47,912 nt of DNA from Bryobacteraceae bacterium (GTDB lineage Bacteria; Acidobacteriota; Terriglobia; Bryobacterales; Bryobacteraceae), in contig JAICLJ010000013.1 in the NCBI GenBank assembly GCA_025927575.1, positions 1-47,912 on the forward strand, given 5' to 3'. The notes below the pieces were generated by a model. It saw nothing but the letters and a program-made list of their open reading frames with translations. It did no database searches and was not told where the DNA came from. Position 1 is the stretch's first letter. Each line of letters opens with the position of its first letter. Positions 33,283-42,395 of the stretch are shown here, one piece after another. The position numbers and the translations under genes are program-made.

Positions 33283-35313
33283 TCATGCTTGCGGTTTTGT
33301 TAGTAAAAAGTGAAAGAGGCGGCTTGGGCCATTTTCGGGCAAAAGGTAAAGATTTTGCCCCTGGATCGCCATGCCCTCAGCCGTGTAGGGCACGTTTTGG
33401 TCTGTTATGCCGAAAGGGATGCGACGCACAAGATTCATGGATGGCCATGCCAACCAGTCGACCGCTCCGGTCGTATGGCTGAGGACGCCCGAGGCCACGA
33501 GCATACCGTTGACGAACTTAATGTCCTGATAATGGTTCGCCTCAGGATTGTCGACGACGCGGAGTTGCTTGCCCTCAAAGTCCAGCACGTAGAACTGGCG
33601 GCTGTCCCAGTTTCCGGCAATCAGAGTATCACCGCTCACGGCGACACAGCCAATGTGATCGGCAACGGTGAATTTTTTCTTTACGGCGAACGTGCGCTTA
33701 TCGATCTCCTCCAGTATGGCGGTGCTGTGCCGCCGATACTCAGCTACCGGGAGCCAAATGGAATTGCCTCGTATCGAGAATCCGCCGGGGTGAAAGCGGA
33801 CGCCATCGGTCACGTCGAGCTGTCGCTCGAACTTCCCTGTGTTGCGGTTGAACTGATGAAGGTAACCCTTATGATTCGCAGCATCGACGGAGGTAACCCA
33901 TAGGTGTTCCTCATCGAGGTCGATGCCTTGCACATGATATACCTTTCCGTCGAGATAAAGTGTATCCCTTAGGCTTGCGCTTGCTGTGCCGGTAACCGAG
34001 TGTTGTAGCAATGAGGAAGCACTCTGCTTTACAGTGGGGGCTTGTCGCGGCTTCCAGGTTCGAACCTTTCCGGTTCCATGATTCAGCCATACGTCGATGC
34101 GTGGAACATCCCAAGCATAGGGCTTCTGAATGACATCGAGGTCGCCATCACCGTCGACATCGGCCAGTTTGCCATCGTGCCAGCCTTCGTGCTCGTCAAG
34201 CACGGACGTTTTGAAGCCGCCCTTCCCATCACCATAGAGAATCCAGGCTGTCGCGTCGGGATTGTCCAGTTTCTGGGGACCGCGATTCCATTTGCCTTGC
34301 TCCCCCGCCAGAATGTCGAGGTGCCCGTCTCCGTTGACATCGCCTAACTCCAGCGTGTGCCCATGAATCATGTCACGATCCAACAGCTTTCTTCCCTTCC
34401 AATTGCGTGAATTCATCGGGTCGCCGCGGCACTCGTAGATCATCAGAGGGCCCGATCCGTCGCTCGGCGCGATCACAATCTGTGGGTACTTCGATCGCTT
34501 GAAGCGCCCCGCGCGGATGCGTCCTCCGATTACGCCAACGCGAATCGGGCGGAACCGGTTACCGCCTTCGTGATGGAACCAGTAATTGCCCGCGAGTAAG
34601 TCTACTTTCCCGTCGCCATCAATGTCGTAGGCATCCATGCCTTCGGCGTAGAGAGCCGCTCCATGCTTGCCTTCACCAGCATTGCCATTAAAGATTTCAA
34701 CGTAGGGCCACGGTTCTGTGTGGCGCGGGTCGCTCGGAATGTCCGCGAGGTAGATTGCCTTGGCTTGCTGGTTCCAGAAGATCAGTTGCGGCCTGCCGGT
34801 TCCTTTGATATCCGCGAACACCTGGTCGTGATGCTGTTTCGCGCCGCTGTCTTTGATTACATGGCGTTTCCAGGGAACATTCGGGTCGTAGTTCGGGTAT
34901 GGATTTTCCCACCACCAAAGCTTGTTGCCTTGCCAGTCGGTCCCAAATACAATGTCCACGTCCCCGTCGCCGTCGATATCGTAAGCAGCCCCACCCGCTT
35001 CGATCGTGAGGAACTCGGGCTCAATCGGATAGCGAAGCCAACCCGTTGGAATGCGTCGGTACCAAACGAGTGCGGGACCCGTCACTCGAAAGCTCATGAC
35101 GAAATCCGTGGCCGGTGAATCGGGATCCAGATGAGCAGCCAACATGCCGGTCTGTTCGGTAGACGTTCCGGGCGCCGACAGGTCCTGGGTACGGCTGGAC
35201 AGCCGCACCCATTGGGAAGAATTGTCTCGTCCGCCAGACAACCCTACCAGGATCAACATCGCTGAAAGAGGGATGGCGATCCACAAAGCTCGTGTTAAGA
35301 AGCTCCGTCTCAT
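33283..35313 (-). CDS. Secreted FG-GAP/VCBS repeat protein with C-terminal beta-propeller-like region
   Basis: The ATG at 35313 gives a signal/anchor (MRRSFLTRALWIAIPLSAMLILVG) and 676 residues; the frame opens nine codons earlier at 35340. Four calcium-binding FG-GAP loops are visible: DIDGDGDVDIVFG (about 112), DIDGDGKVDLLAG (about 230), DVNGDGHLDILAG (about 325) and DVDGDGDLDVIQ (about 385). The last 240 residues form another repetitive beta region (HLWVTSVD, NSIWLPVAEYRR, TLIAGNWDSRQ) like a quinoprotein-type propeller. Such proteins are extracellular and often bind carbohydrates or act with hydrolases. It lies upstream of the alpha-galactosidase on the same strand. No catalytic site is recognised. 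Confidence 0.75.
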   Translation of the reverse strand: MRRSFLTRALWIAIPLSAMLILVGLSGGRDNSSQWVRLSSRTQDLSAPGTSTEQTGMLAAHLDPDSPATDFVMSFRVTGPALVWYRRIPTGWLRYPIEPEFLTIEAGGAAYDIDGDGDVDIVFGTDWQGNKLWWWENPYPNYDPNVPWKRHVIKDSGAKQHHDQVFADIKGTGRPQLIFWNQQAKAIYLADIPSDPRHTEPWPYVEIFNGNAGEGKHGAALYAEGMDAYDIDGDGKVDLLAGNYWFHHEGGNRFRPIRVGVIGGRIRAGRFKRSKYPQIVIAPSDGSGPLMIYECRGDPMNSRNWKGRKLLDRDMIHGHTLELGDVNGDGHLDILAGEQGKWNRGPQKLDNPDATAWILYGDGKGGFKTSVLDEHEGWHDGKLADVDGDGDLDVIQKPYAWDVPRIDVWLNHGTGKVRTWKPRQAPTVKQSASSLLQHSVTGTASASLRDTLYLDGKVYHVQGIDLDEEHLWVTSVDAANHKGYLHQFNRNTGKFERQLDVTDGVRFHPGGFSIRGNSIWLPVAEYRRHSTAILEEIDKRTFAVKKKFTVADHIGCVAVSGDTLIAGNWDSRQFYVLDFEGKQLRVVDNPEANHYQDIKFVNGMLVASGVLSHTTGAVDWLAWPSMNLVRRIPFGITDQNVPYTAEGMAIQGQNLYLLPENGPSRLFHFLLTKPQA

Positions 35314-35489
35314 AACAATTGCAATGAAAGGGACCATCATTTCACAATCGGTCGAACGGAGACGCGTCCGCCGTGCAAGGAGTGACTTGACTCAATGCAT
35401 GCTTAATTGGTGAATCGCCCCACAACATAAGAAAAGATTGGTTTTTCGTAGAAATCCGGCAGCCCTGCGTGGAGAATAAAGAAAACCCC

Positions 35490-36530
35490 ATGACACGCTA
35501 TTTGCTCCTGCTGATAATGCCGGCCGTCACCCTCGCGGCAAGCAGATATACGGCCGAGAAGGCTACCGACCACGGAGTTGAGGTAATTCATTTGAAGGAT
35601 GCGAACCTCGGCGTTGAGGTTTCGATCGTGCCATCCAGCGGCAATCGTGCTTACGAACTGAAGGTGCATGAAAAGAACCTTCTCTACTTCCCAGCGCAGG
35701 ATCTGGCGGCTTTTAAAAACAGCCGGCGGCCGGGTCTTAACGGCATCCCATTTTTAGCGCCCTGGGCGAACCGCATCTCCGGCGGAGGTTTTTGGGCCGA
35801 TAACAAGAGATATCTGTTCAACTCGGATCTCGGCAGCGTGCATGTCAGTTCCGACGGCATCGCGATACACGGCATGTTGACCGCGTCGCGGCTTTGGGAA
35901 GTGGTGGGGGTGAGCGCGGACGAGAAATCCGCGCATGTCACCAGCCGCCTGCCATTCTGGAAGTACCCGGAACTGATGGCGAACTGGCCTTTTGCTCACG
36001 AATACGAAATGACTTATACCCTAGCGGACGGCAGCCTGCAAGTGAGCACGACCGTGAAGAATTTAAGCGCTGAAGCGATGCCGGTTGTGCTCGGGTTCCA
36101 TCCATACTTCAACATTCCCAACGTGCCGCGCGCCGAGTGGACCGCTCACATCGCCGCACGTAAGCATGTGGAGACAGATTCACGGCTCGTTGCCACCGGT
36201 CAATTGACTGCGAATAACCTACCCAACCAAGTCTCTCTCAAGAATCACCTCTTCGACGATGGGTTTACCGATCTTGTACGGGATAACGATGGGCACGCCA
36301 CATTTTCGGTGCAAGCGGGAGATAAAAGCATTCAGGTCGTCTATGGACCGAAATACCAGGTCGCGGTGGTTTATGCGCCTCCTGGCCAGAGCTACATTTG
36401 TTTCGAGCCGATGACGGCGATTACAGATGGCGTCAATCTTGCCCACGATGGCAAGTACTCCGAGTTAGAGACGGTGGCCCCCGGCGCGGCCTGGCAGGAG
36501 AGCTTCTGGGTTCGATTCAGAGGATTTTGA
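35490..36530 (+). CDS. Aldose 1-epimerase family protein (GalM-like), probably exported
   Basis: A 346-residue protein whose ATG at 35490 is followed by a signal-like segment (MTRYLLLLIMPAVTLAAS); a GTG at 35469 could extend it by seven residues. The galactose-mutarotase fold is supported by WANRISGGGF (arginine of the sugar site), IAIHGML (histidine), VLGFHPYFNIP (second histidine) and FEPMTAITDGVNL (glutamate). These enzymes interconvert alpha and beta anomers of aldoses. It is divergent from the FG-GAP/alpha-galactosidase pair, so a joint role in handling galactose-type sugars is reasonable. The periplasmic location is unusual for GalM but common in Bacteroidetes and Acidobacteria. Confidence 0.85.
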   Translation: MTRYLLLLIMPAVTLAASRYTAEKATDHGVEVIHLKDANLGVEVSIVPSSGNRAYELKVHEKNLLYFPAQDLAAFKNSRRPGLNGIPFLAPWANRISGGGFWADNKRYLFNSDLGSVHVSSDGIAIHGMLTASRLWEVVGVSADEKSAHVTSRLPFWKYPELMANWPFAHEYEMTYTLADGSLQVSTTVKNLSAEAMPVVLGFHPYFNIPNVPRAEWTAHIAARKHVETDSRLVATGQLTANNLPNQVSLKNHLFDDGFTDLVRDNDGHATFSVQAGDKSIQVVYGPKYQVAVVYAPPGQSYICFEPMTAITDGVNLAHDGKYSELETVAPGAAWQESFWVRFRGF

Positions 36531-37255
36531 GCCACCCCCGAGCGTCGCGTCGGCCCTGCAAACACCAGGCTCGCACGGAATTTGCTTTTATCGAAGCGAA
36601 GGCTTTTGGCCGCCGGCGAGAATCCAGTCGGCCAGTCCGGCAAAGAGCATAATGAGAGCAACTTCCAGGTGCGGGAGAGCGAGGGGTGACTTACTTAGGG
36701 CAAAACGGTAACTCCCTATGCGAGCTACGAGCTCAACCGGGTGCTCCAGCAGGGCGGCCACTACGACAGCGGGTTCAACATATAACATACCCGGCCGGCC
36801 CAAAGTGTTCGGCATCGCATCCCTTCCCGCTTGTCCGGTTCCGCGAAAACCGCACTTGCCGGGGAACACCGCGCTCTCTTCTCAATCATGCCCGGCGCCA
36901 CCGCTTTTTGTTTCTTTTTCAACTGCTGGGCCGGAGGTTTTGGATTCGACGACAAACCGCGAAAAATAATATTGCCACCACCGCCGCCACCCAGAGTGCC
37001 GATATTACTGGCAAAGTCAAAGATCGGCATTCGCGCACCCGGTCAGACGTTCCAGGCGTGCATGGCCCGGCATGCAAATGAATACAGTGCTGGCGGACTC
37101 GTTGACCCGTCTTACGGCCCAGCAACGGGCATTTACGTTCTGACCGAATCACTTGTATTTCGGCTACTAGTGCACGGAGCAGTGGTCTGAAAATGGCACC
37201 ACGTAACTTTATAGTTACTGGAAGCGAAGTACCTCAGTAGAGAGGCTGAGGAAAC
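36531..37255. other. Gene-poor stretch, possibly containing a decayed Rhs-like C-terminus
   Basis: About 725 bases with no convincing intact gene. On the plus strand, 36960-37130 encodes a run of prolines followed by GQTFQACMARHANEYSAGGL, which weakly resembles a segment I associate with the ends of some Rhs-repeat or uncharacterised secreted proteins. The frame has no credible start and stops soon after. Nearer the doxX gene are two small inverted repeats, described separately. The region is best regarded as eroded sequence. Confidence 0.25.
37203..37251 (+). promoter_or_regulatory. Two hairpins in the doxX leader, the second covering the ribosome site
   Basis: GTAACT-TTAT-AGTTAC (37203-37218) is a perfect 6-bp hairpin. 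CCTCAG at 37232-37237 pairs with CTGAGG at 37246-37251 around an eight-base loop. The second arm contains the TGAGG ribosome site, which lies four bases before the GTG start at 37256. Folding would hide the site, so translation could depend on opening this stem. This is a pairing seen by eye, without energy calculation. Confidence 0.35.
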
Positions 37256-37717
37256 GTGATATCAGAAAAAGCTGGCGGCTGGGCCTTATTTGCGATGCGT
37301 CTGCTTGTTGGGTTTGGATTCATGGCGCACGGCTACGCCAAGCTCAGCAGAGGGGCCGATCGGTTTGCCGCCATATTGCCGCATCTAAATGTGCCCTTGC
37401 CTGCACTTGCCGCTTGGCTCACAATTGGCACCGAGATTCTGGGTGGACTCGCGATGTTCCTCGGCGTTTTCGTTGCGTGGGCGAGCATCCCGATGGCGGT
37501 CGTGCTGCTTGTAGCTGCAGCGACCGTCCATCTTCAATACGGGTTTAGCTCGATCAGGCTTTTGGGTGTGTCTTCGTCCGGTGCAACGTTTGGCCCGATC
37601 GGTTACGAGCTCGATCTCCTGTACATAGCTGTGCTCGCGACACTCGCCTTGGCAGGACCCGGTCCACTGGCAATCGACAACTTGCGCCGGCACAGTGTGC
37701 AAACGCCGAAATCATAA
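37256..37717 (+). CDS. DoxX-family membrane protein
   Basis: A 153-residue protein with four membrane helices. The opening helix reads ALFAMRLLVGFGFMAHGYAKL, with the G-x2-AHG-x-KL motif characteristic of DoxX/SURF4-like proteins. Further helices are AWLTIGTEILGGLAMFLGVF, then IPMAVVLLVAAATVHL, then LLYIAVLATLALAGPGPL. Family members are linked to quinone-dependent thiosulfate oxidation or to redox stress complexes, but most are unassigned. The GTG start has TGAGG four bases before it. It stands alone between two gene-poor stretches. Confidence 0.83.
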   Translation: MISEKAGGWALFAMRLLVGFGFMAHGYAKLSRGADRFAAILPHLNVPLPALAAWLTIGTEILGGLAMFLGVFVAWASIPMAVVLLVAAATVHLQYGFSSIRLLGVSSSGATFGPIGYELDLLYIAVLATLALAGPGPLAIDNLRRHSVQTPKS

Positions 37718-38502
37718 CGTCGACACTTTTCGGAAAACGGGGACATTCATGGGAGGCAAAATTGGTTAGACCGGGCGCACGGAGGCGCGCCCCGGTTGCT
37801 TGGCGGAACCCGGCAGATAAGTCCGTCAGCAGCGGCGAACGGGCAGGATCCCGAGGAATCGCAAAAGCAGGGTCTTCGACCAGACATTCATGTGCTGAAG
37901 CGCTCAAAAAGCAGCGGGCGTTCAGAAGCTTGAGTCTGATGTTTCGCCAGCCTCCCAACAGAGCATTCCGACGTATCGCGCGTTGGCGATCGTCGAATTC
38001 CCAACGAGAGGTCTGGCGAATCCTGCCCATCCGAGCCGAAGCTGGATAACCGAGGCAAGCTTGTCAAGCTTTACCGGATGAGTCTGGCTGGTTATTCCTC
38101 GGCGGGTCGGTCGCCTCCGGAGCCCACTTCCGCTTCCAGCAAAGAAATCGTTTGAGGCAGATCCTAAGATTCATCGGATAGATCTGCCATACCTGGAAAA
38201 CGCGGGCGCTAAGCAGCCGCCGTGCCTGAGCCGGCGGCATACCGCCTGTCGATAGCGAGCAAGCGCGCACCAGGCGGCGCGCCACTGGCCCGGCTCTTCA
38301 GACCTCTTGGCGGATTAGCCTGGCTTAGGGCATTTAAGCCGATGCCCATTTACCTGGCGATTCCAGTCAGCCGCTGGATCGCTGCTTTGCATTCACGACT
38401 TTTTTCAAATATTTCTCCGTTACCCCTCAATGACTTGCGCTCCTTGGTGCTCTCGGGCGCAATCTACGCGCTCTACGCTCACGATCGAAAGGATATTTTC
38501 TA
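37718..38502. other. Gene-poor stretch of about 785 bases
   Basis: Several frames are open here, but none gives a protein with recognisable motifs, hydrophobic pattern or a supported start; they are arginine-rich and look like translations of non-coding GC-rich DNA. I see no tRNA, insertion-sequence ends or long repeats. The last bases hold the ribosome site AAGGA for the next gene, nine bases before its ATG. Confidence 0.4.
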
Positions 38503-39270
38503 ATGTCGATCAAAGCCCTCTCTCACGGCAACGAAATCCCCAGTGCCGCTTCGGTCGAAAAGCCCACTCCGCCCGTTTCCGAAGCACGCCTCCACGCGAA
38601 CCGCCTGAACGCGCAGAAATCTACCGGCCCCCGGACCGAACAAGGCAAGCAGCGGTCGCGCCTCAACGCCACCCGCCATGGCTTCACCGGCCAGGTCCTC
38701 TGTTTACCGCCCGAAGAGTTGGACGCGCTGAACGCCATCATTCGCCAGTTCGAACAGCACTATCAACCCTCCGGCCCGCAGGAGCACCACCTCGTCCACA
38801 TGCTCGCCCAGCTTCAGCACCGGCTGCATGGCATCATGGCAGGCACGAATAATTTATTTGCGATAGGAGCCGCCGAAAACGCCGATCTTTGGGACGTGAA
38901 TCACTCGGCCGTGCAGACCGCTTTCGTGTTCGCGGAAACGGTGCGCCGCTCCAAGGACCCTCTGTTGACCCTGTCCATCTATGAGCAGCGGCTCATGCGC
39001 CAGTACGAGAAGGTACTCAAGATGCTTCGGGAATTGCAAGCGGACCGGAAAACGCAGGAAGCGCGCGAACAGGAAGATCTTTACCAGGTCGCTGCTTGCC
39101 ACCGTGTCGCCGGCAAGGAGTTCTCGCCGGCCGAGTTTGGGTTCGTTTATTCGAATGCCGAAAGCGAAGCCCTTGTGAAGAGAAAATGGGTTTTCGAAAA
39201 GGCTCGCGAAGCTCATAAAAAAGGGTTCGATCCCGAATCCTGCAAACCCGCGCTCGCGTTCACCGTTTGA
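38503..39270 (+). CDS. Hypothetical protein of the 'STGPRT' family
   Basis: A 255-residue soluble protein preceded by a good ribosome site (AAAGGA). It has a conserved early motif, ANRLNAQKSTGPRTEQGKQR, followed by LNATRHGFTGQ and then long charged helices (QHYQPSGPQEHHLVHML and IYEQRLMRQYEKVLKMLREL) that could form a coiled coil. I recognise this motif from families present in many copies in Acidobacteria, Planctomycetes and Verrucomicrobia genomes, without a known function. No catalytic residue, membrane helix or signal peptide is seen. It is convergent with the flagellar operon, with seven bases between stops. Confidence 0.7.
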   Translation: MSIKALSHGNEIPSAASVEKPTPPVSEARLHANRLNAQKSTGPRTEQGKQRSRLNATRHGFTGQVLCLPPEELDALNAIIRQFEQHYQPSGPQEHHLVHMLAQLQHRLHGIMAGTNNLFAIGAAENADLWDVNHSAVQTAFVFAETVRRSKDPLLTLSIYEQRLMRQYEKVLKMLRELQADRKTQEAREQEDLYQVAACHRVAGKEFSPAEFGFVYSNAESEALVKRKWVFEKAREAHKKGFDPESCKPALAFTV

Positions 39271-39277
39271 AATTGCG

Positions 39278-40621
39278 TTACCGGACGGGCATCGCGGCGG
39301 CGAGTTGATCGAGCGCCGCGAGTGTTGTCTCGAGTGGAGCCTTGACCTCCGCTTCCTGCGTGAGAAACTGATCTATATCGGCACGGAGGCGGAGGGCGGC
39401 ATCAAGCTGCGGGTTCGCTCCGGAGACGTAGGCTCCTAGATTAATCAGATCCTCCGACCGTTCGAGGATCGCAAGCGCCTCGCGGATTTGCTGTGAAGCG
39501 GTTCGCTGGCCGGGCGTGGCGATGCGGGAAGCCAGCCGGCTGACCGAGTGAAGTATATCGATCGCCGGGTAATGGCCGCGAGTACCGAGCGCGCGCGATA
39601 ACTGTATGTGGCCGTCGAGGATAGCGCGGACGGCGTCGCAGATCGGTTCATTAAAGTCGTCGCCTTCCACCAGTACGGTAAAGAACCCGGTGATGGAGCC
39701 TCTCGGGAAATTGCCCGAGCGCTCGAAAACCTTCGGCAGGAGTGCGAAGACCGAAGGGGTGTAGCCTTTCTGGCTCGGTGGTTCGCCCGCGGCAAGGCCG
39801 ATCTCGCGCTGGGCCATCGCCAGCCGCGTCACCGAATCCATCACCAGCAGCACATCTTGTCCTTGGTCGCGAAAGTATTCCGAAATCGCCAGCGCCACGA
39901 ATGCGGCGCGAATGCGAAGCGGCGCGGGGCGATCCGAGGTGGCCACGATCACGACTGAACGAGCGAGCCCTTCCGGGCTGAGTTCTTTTTCGAGAAATTC
40001 CCGCACCTCGCGGTTGCGTTCTCCAATAAGCGCAATCACGTTGACATCGGCGGAACTGTGCTTCGCCATTGCGCCGAGCAGCGTGCTTTTCCCCACCCCG
40101 CTTCCGCCGAAGATGCCGATGCGCTGGCCCTTCCCGCACGGCAGCAGGCTATCGATGGCGCGAATACCCGTCGTGAGCCGCTGCTCGATATTCTCGCGTT
40201 CGAGTGGCCCCGGCGGAGTTGCATTCAGCTCGTAGTTCGCCTCTGCGATAACCGGTCCGAGCCCGTCGATCGGGCGGCCGAAGCCGTCCAGCACTCTCCC
40301 GAGCAGTGCCGGTCCCACTTTAACCCGCGAGTCCTCGCTCCGCGCCACAATGCGGTCTCCCAGTTGCAGTCCGCCGGTTTCTTCGAGCGGCATCGAAAGG
40401 ACGTAGCCATTGCGGAAGCCGATCACTTGCACACGGATGGGCCGCCCAGCCCCTGTCTGAATCTCACAGAAATCGCCGATGGCCGCCGCCGGCCCCTTCG
40501 ACTCGATCAGCAAGCCGACCACTTGCGTCACTACTCCGCCCGCGAGCAGCGGATTGCTCTGAGCAAGAGAACGGAAGTATGGTTCAAAATCGATAGCTGG
40601 TGGAACACTGTCCAATCTCAT
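39278..40621 (-). CDS. fliI: Flagellum-specific ATP synthase FliI
   Basis: A 447-residue F1-beta-like ATPase. The Walker A loop is GGSGVGKST (172-180) and Walker B is LLVMDS (258-263). Between them is IGERNREVREFL, and after them the FliI-type MAQREIGLAAGEPP and KGYTPSVFALLPKVFERSG. It forms a hexamer at the base of the flagellar export gate and unfolds or delivers export substrates. The length matches the family (about 440). It is the last gene of the minus-strand flagellar operon, three bases after fliH. fliJ, which usually follows, is not present before the convergent gene. Confidence 0.95.
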   Translation of the reverse strand: MRLDSVPPAIDFEPYFRSLAQSNPLLAGGVVTQVVGLLIESKGPAAAIGDFCEIQTGAGRPIRVQVIGFRNGYVLSMPLEETGGLQLGDRIVARSEDSRVKVGPALLGRVLDGFGRPIDGLGPVIAEANYELNATPPGPLERENIEQRLTTGIRAIDSLLPCGKGQRIGIFGGSGVGKSTLLGAMAKHSSADVNVIALIGERNREVREFLEKELSPEGLARSVVIVATSDRPAPLRIRAAFVALAISEYFRDQGQDVLLVMDSVTRLAMAQREIGLAAGEPPSQKGYTPSVFALLPKVFERSGNFPRGSITGFFTVLVEGDDFNEPICDAVRAILDGHIQLSRALGTRGHYPAIDILHSVSRLASRIATPGQRTASQQIREALAILERSEDLINLGAYVSGANPQLDAALRLRADIDQFLTQEAEVKAPLETTLAALDQLAAAMPVR

Positions 40622-40624
40622 GAA

Positions 40625-41323
40625 CTAGCCCTTAGTGCCGACGATATCGGCGAAGCCGCGCTCAATTTCTTGTAGTTGCGCTTCGACGGAGGCGTCGAGT
40701 TGGCCGCGTTCTGTTTCGACGATCAGGGAGCCTCTGTCAAGGCGCGCGTCCGTGGAAATCTCGATGCGCCGCTCGATACCGCCCTGTTCGAGAACACGGC
40801 GCAGCAGCGGCACCGTCTCCGGATGCGTCCGTATCCGGTGGATCTCGCGTTGGTCGATCTTCTCTAGGGCTGCTTTCACGAGACCGAGCAGAGCCTCCCC
40901 ATCGACGGCGATCTCGCGGTGCAGGATTCGCCTTGCCACCGCAACCGCCAGGCGCACGAGTTCGTCTTCCGCATTGCGCCGCAGGACGGGCCCAGCCGCG
41001 ATCAGATCCTGCATCATGCGCGAAATCTTGCCGATCTCAACGTGCAACTCCTGTTCGAGCGTCCGGCGCGCTTCACCTTCGCCTTGTTCGCGCCCGGCCG
41101 CGAGCGCCTCGCGCGCTTTCGCGTCCCCGTCTTCTCGGGCACGCTCCAACTCGCCCTTAAGTTCCTCAATTCGCTCTTGCAGGCTAGCGGCTCCCTCCCC
41201 ATTGCCGGGCGCTCCCGAGCTTGACTCCGGATCGCTACTGCCCGCCCCAGAACCCGCTGGCGCCGCCCACTCAATCGGCTGAATCGCCGCCGCGCGGTCG
41301 CCCACGATCACCTTAGTCGACAT
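40625..41323 (-). CDS. fliH: Flagellar assembly protein FliH
   Basis: A 232-residue protein with the FliH layout: a disordered, glycine/serine-rich start (about residues 1-45), a long charged helix with ERIEELKGELERAREDGDAK and GREQGEGEARRTLEQEL, and a C-terminal FliH/YscL domain (ELVRLAVAVARRILHREI, then THPETVPLLRRVL and DRGSLIVETERGQLDASVEAQL). FliH dimers bind FliI and tether it to the export apparatus and FliN. The position between fliG and fliI is canonical. It overlaps fliG by 11 bases. Confidence 0.92.
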   Translation of the reverse strand: MSTKVIVGDRAAAIQPIEWAAPAGSGAGSSDPESSSGAPGNGEGAASLQERIEELKGELERAREDGDAKAREALAAGREQGEGEARRTLEQELHVEIGKISRMMQDLIAAGPVLRRNAEDELVRLAVAVARRILHREIAVDGEALLGLVKAALEKIDQREIHRIRTHPETVPLLRRVLEQGGIERRIEISTDARLDRGSLIVETERGQLDASVEAQLQEIERGFADIVGTKG

Positions 41324-42395
41324 ACTGGTCGCTTGCCGCGTCGCCCAGGTTGATGACGCCTTCGCTTTCGAGCAACCGGACCGCCGCGATGATCTGCTGC
41401 TGCGCCATCTCCACTTCTTTCAGCTTGACCGGCCCCATCGCATCCATATCTTCCTTCAGCATTTCCGCGCCGCGCTGTGACATTACCTCCAGGAAGTGAT
41501 TGCGCAGTAATTCGCTTGTGCCCTTCAGCGCAATCGTCAGCACCTTCCGGTCTACTCGCGCCAGTATTTCCCGAATCCCCGCGCCGTCGACTCTCAGCAG
41601 GTCCTCGAATACGAACATCAGATGGCGGATCGTCTCGCCGAGCTGCGCGTCGTTGTTTTCAATCGATTCGAGTATTTCCTTCGATGCGTTTTGATCCAGG
41701 CGATTGAACATCTCCGCGACCGCCCGAACGCCGCCGTACGCTTCACGGCTTGTTTCTCCGAGAGCCTTGAGCTTCTGGCCAACAACGCCGGCAATTTTCG
41801 AGATAATCTCGGGCGATATCTGGTCGAGACTGGCCATGCGAACGGCTACGTCGGCTCTCAATTCGGATGGCAGTGAATAGAGGAGATTGGCCGCTTGCTT
41901 CGATCCAAGATGTGAAAGGATCAAGGCAATTGTCTGTGGATGCTCGTTGTGTATGAAGTTCGCCAACTGCTGCGGATCCGCTTTCTGCAGCACGTCGAAG
42001 CTCACCGCGTCGCCTCCCAGCGCTTTGCTCACACGATCGAGCAAGCGGCGGGCATGATCGGCGCCAAAAGCATTCACGAGAATCTTGCGGGCGTAATCCA
42101 TTCCTCCCTTCAAGACATAGTCCTGCGCCACCAGCATTTGATAGAACTCGCTCAAAACATCTTCAGCGATCTCGCTCGTGATGTTGGGGATACTCGCAAT
42201 TTCACGCCCGATGCGCTGCACTTCCTCCTCGTCCAGCTCTCGAAGCACCGTCGCGCTCGTTTCCTCTCCCAGGATGACCATCAGGACCGCTGCCTTCTGC
42301 ATGCCGGTCAATTTCGGTTTAAGCGGCGGCGCGAGAGCCATCGCCTTTGCCGCGTCTGTCACTGCTTGGGTACTCACGCGTTTCTCCTCGGTCAC
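41313..42395 (-). CDS. fliG: Flagellar motor switch protein FliG
   Basis: A 360-residue protein with the three FliG domains. The N-terminal domain (MQKAAVLMVILGEETSATVL, then LDEEEVQRIGREIASI) binds FliF. The middle domain contains HNEHPQTIALILSHL, the EHPQ motif that contacts FliM. The C-terminal torque domain has MFVFEDLLRVDGAGIREIL, then DRKVLTIALKGTSELLRNHF and MSQRGAEMLKEDMDAMGPV, with the charged residues that face the stator. It overlaps fliF by four bases and fliH by 11. It is slightly longer than typical (about 330-345) because of an N-terminal extension of about 25 residues. Confidence 0.95.
   Translation of the reverse strand: MTEEKRVSTQAVTDAAKAMALAPPLKPKLTGMQKAAVLMVILGEETSATVLRELDEEEVQRIGREIASIPNITSEIAEDVLSEFYQMLVAQDYVLKGGMDYARKILVNAFGADHARRLLDRVSKALGGDAVSFDVLQKADPQQLANFIHNEHPQTIALILSHLGSKQAANLLYSLPSELRADVAVRMASLDQISPEIISKIAGVVGQKLKALGETSREAYGGVRAVAEMFNRLDQNASKEILESIENNDAQLGETIRHLMFVFEDLLRVDGAGIREILARVDRKVLTIALKGTSELLRNHFLEVMSQRGAEMLKEDMDAMGPVKLKEVEMAQQQIIAAVRLLESEGVINLGDAASDQYVD

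Noticed and set aside
35387-35415. TTGACT with a weak -10-like GTGAAT as a promoter for the aldose epimerase
   Set aside because: The -10 match is poor and no spacing gives a convincing pair, so it is not listed as a promoter.
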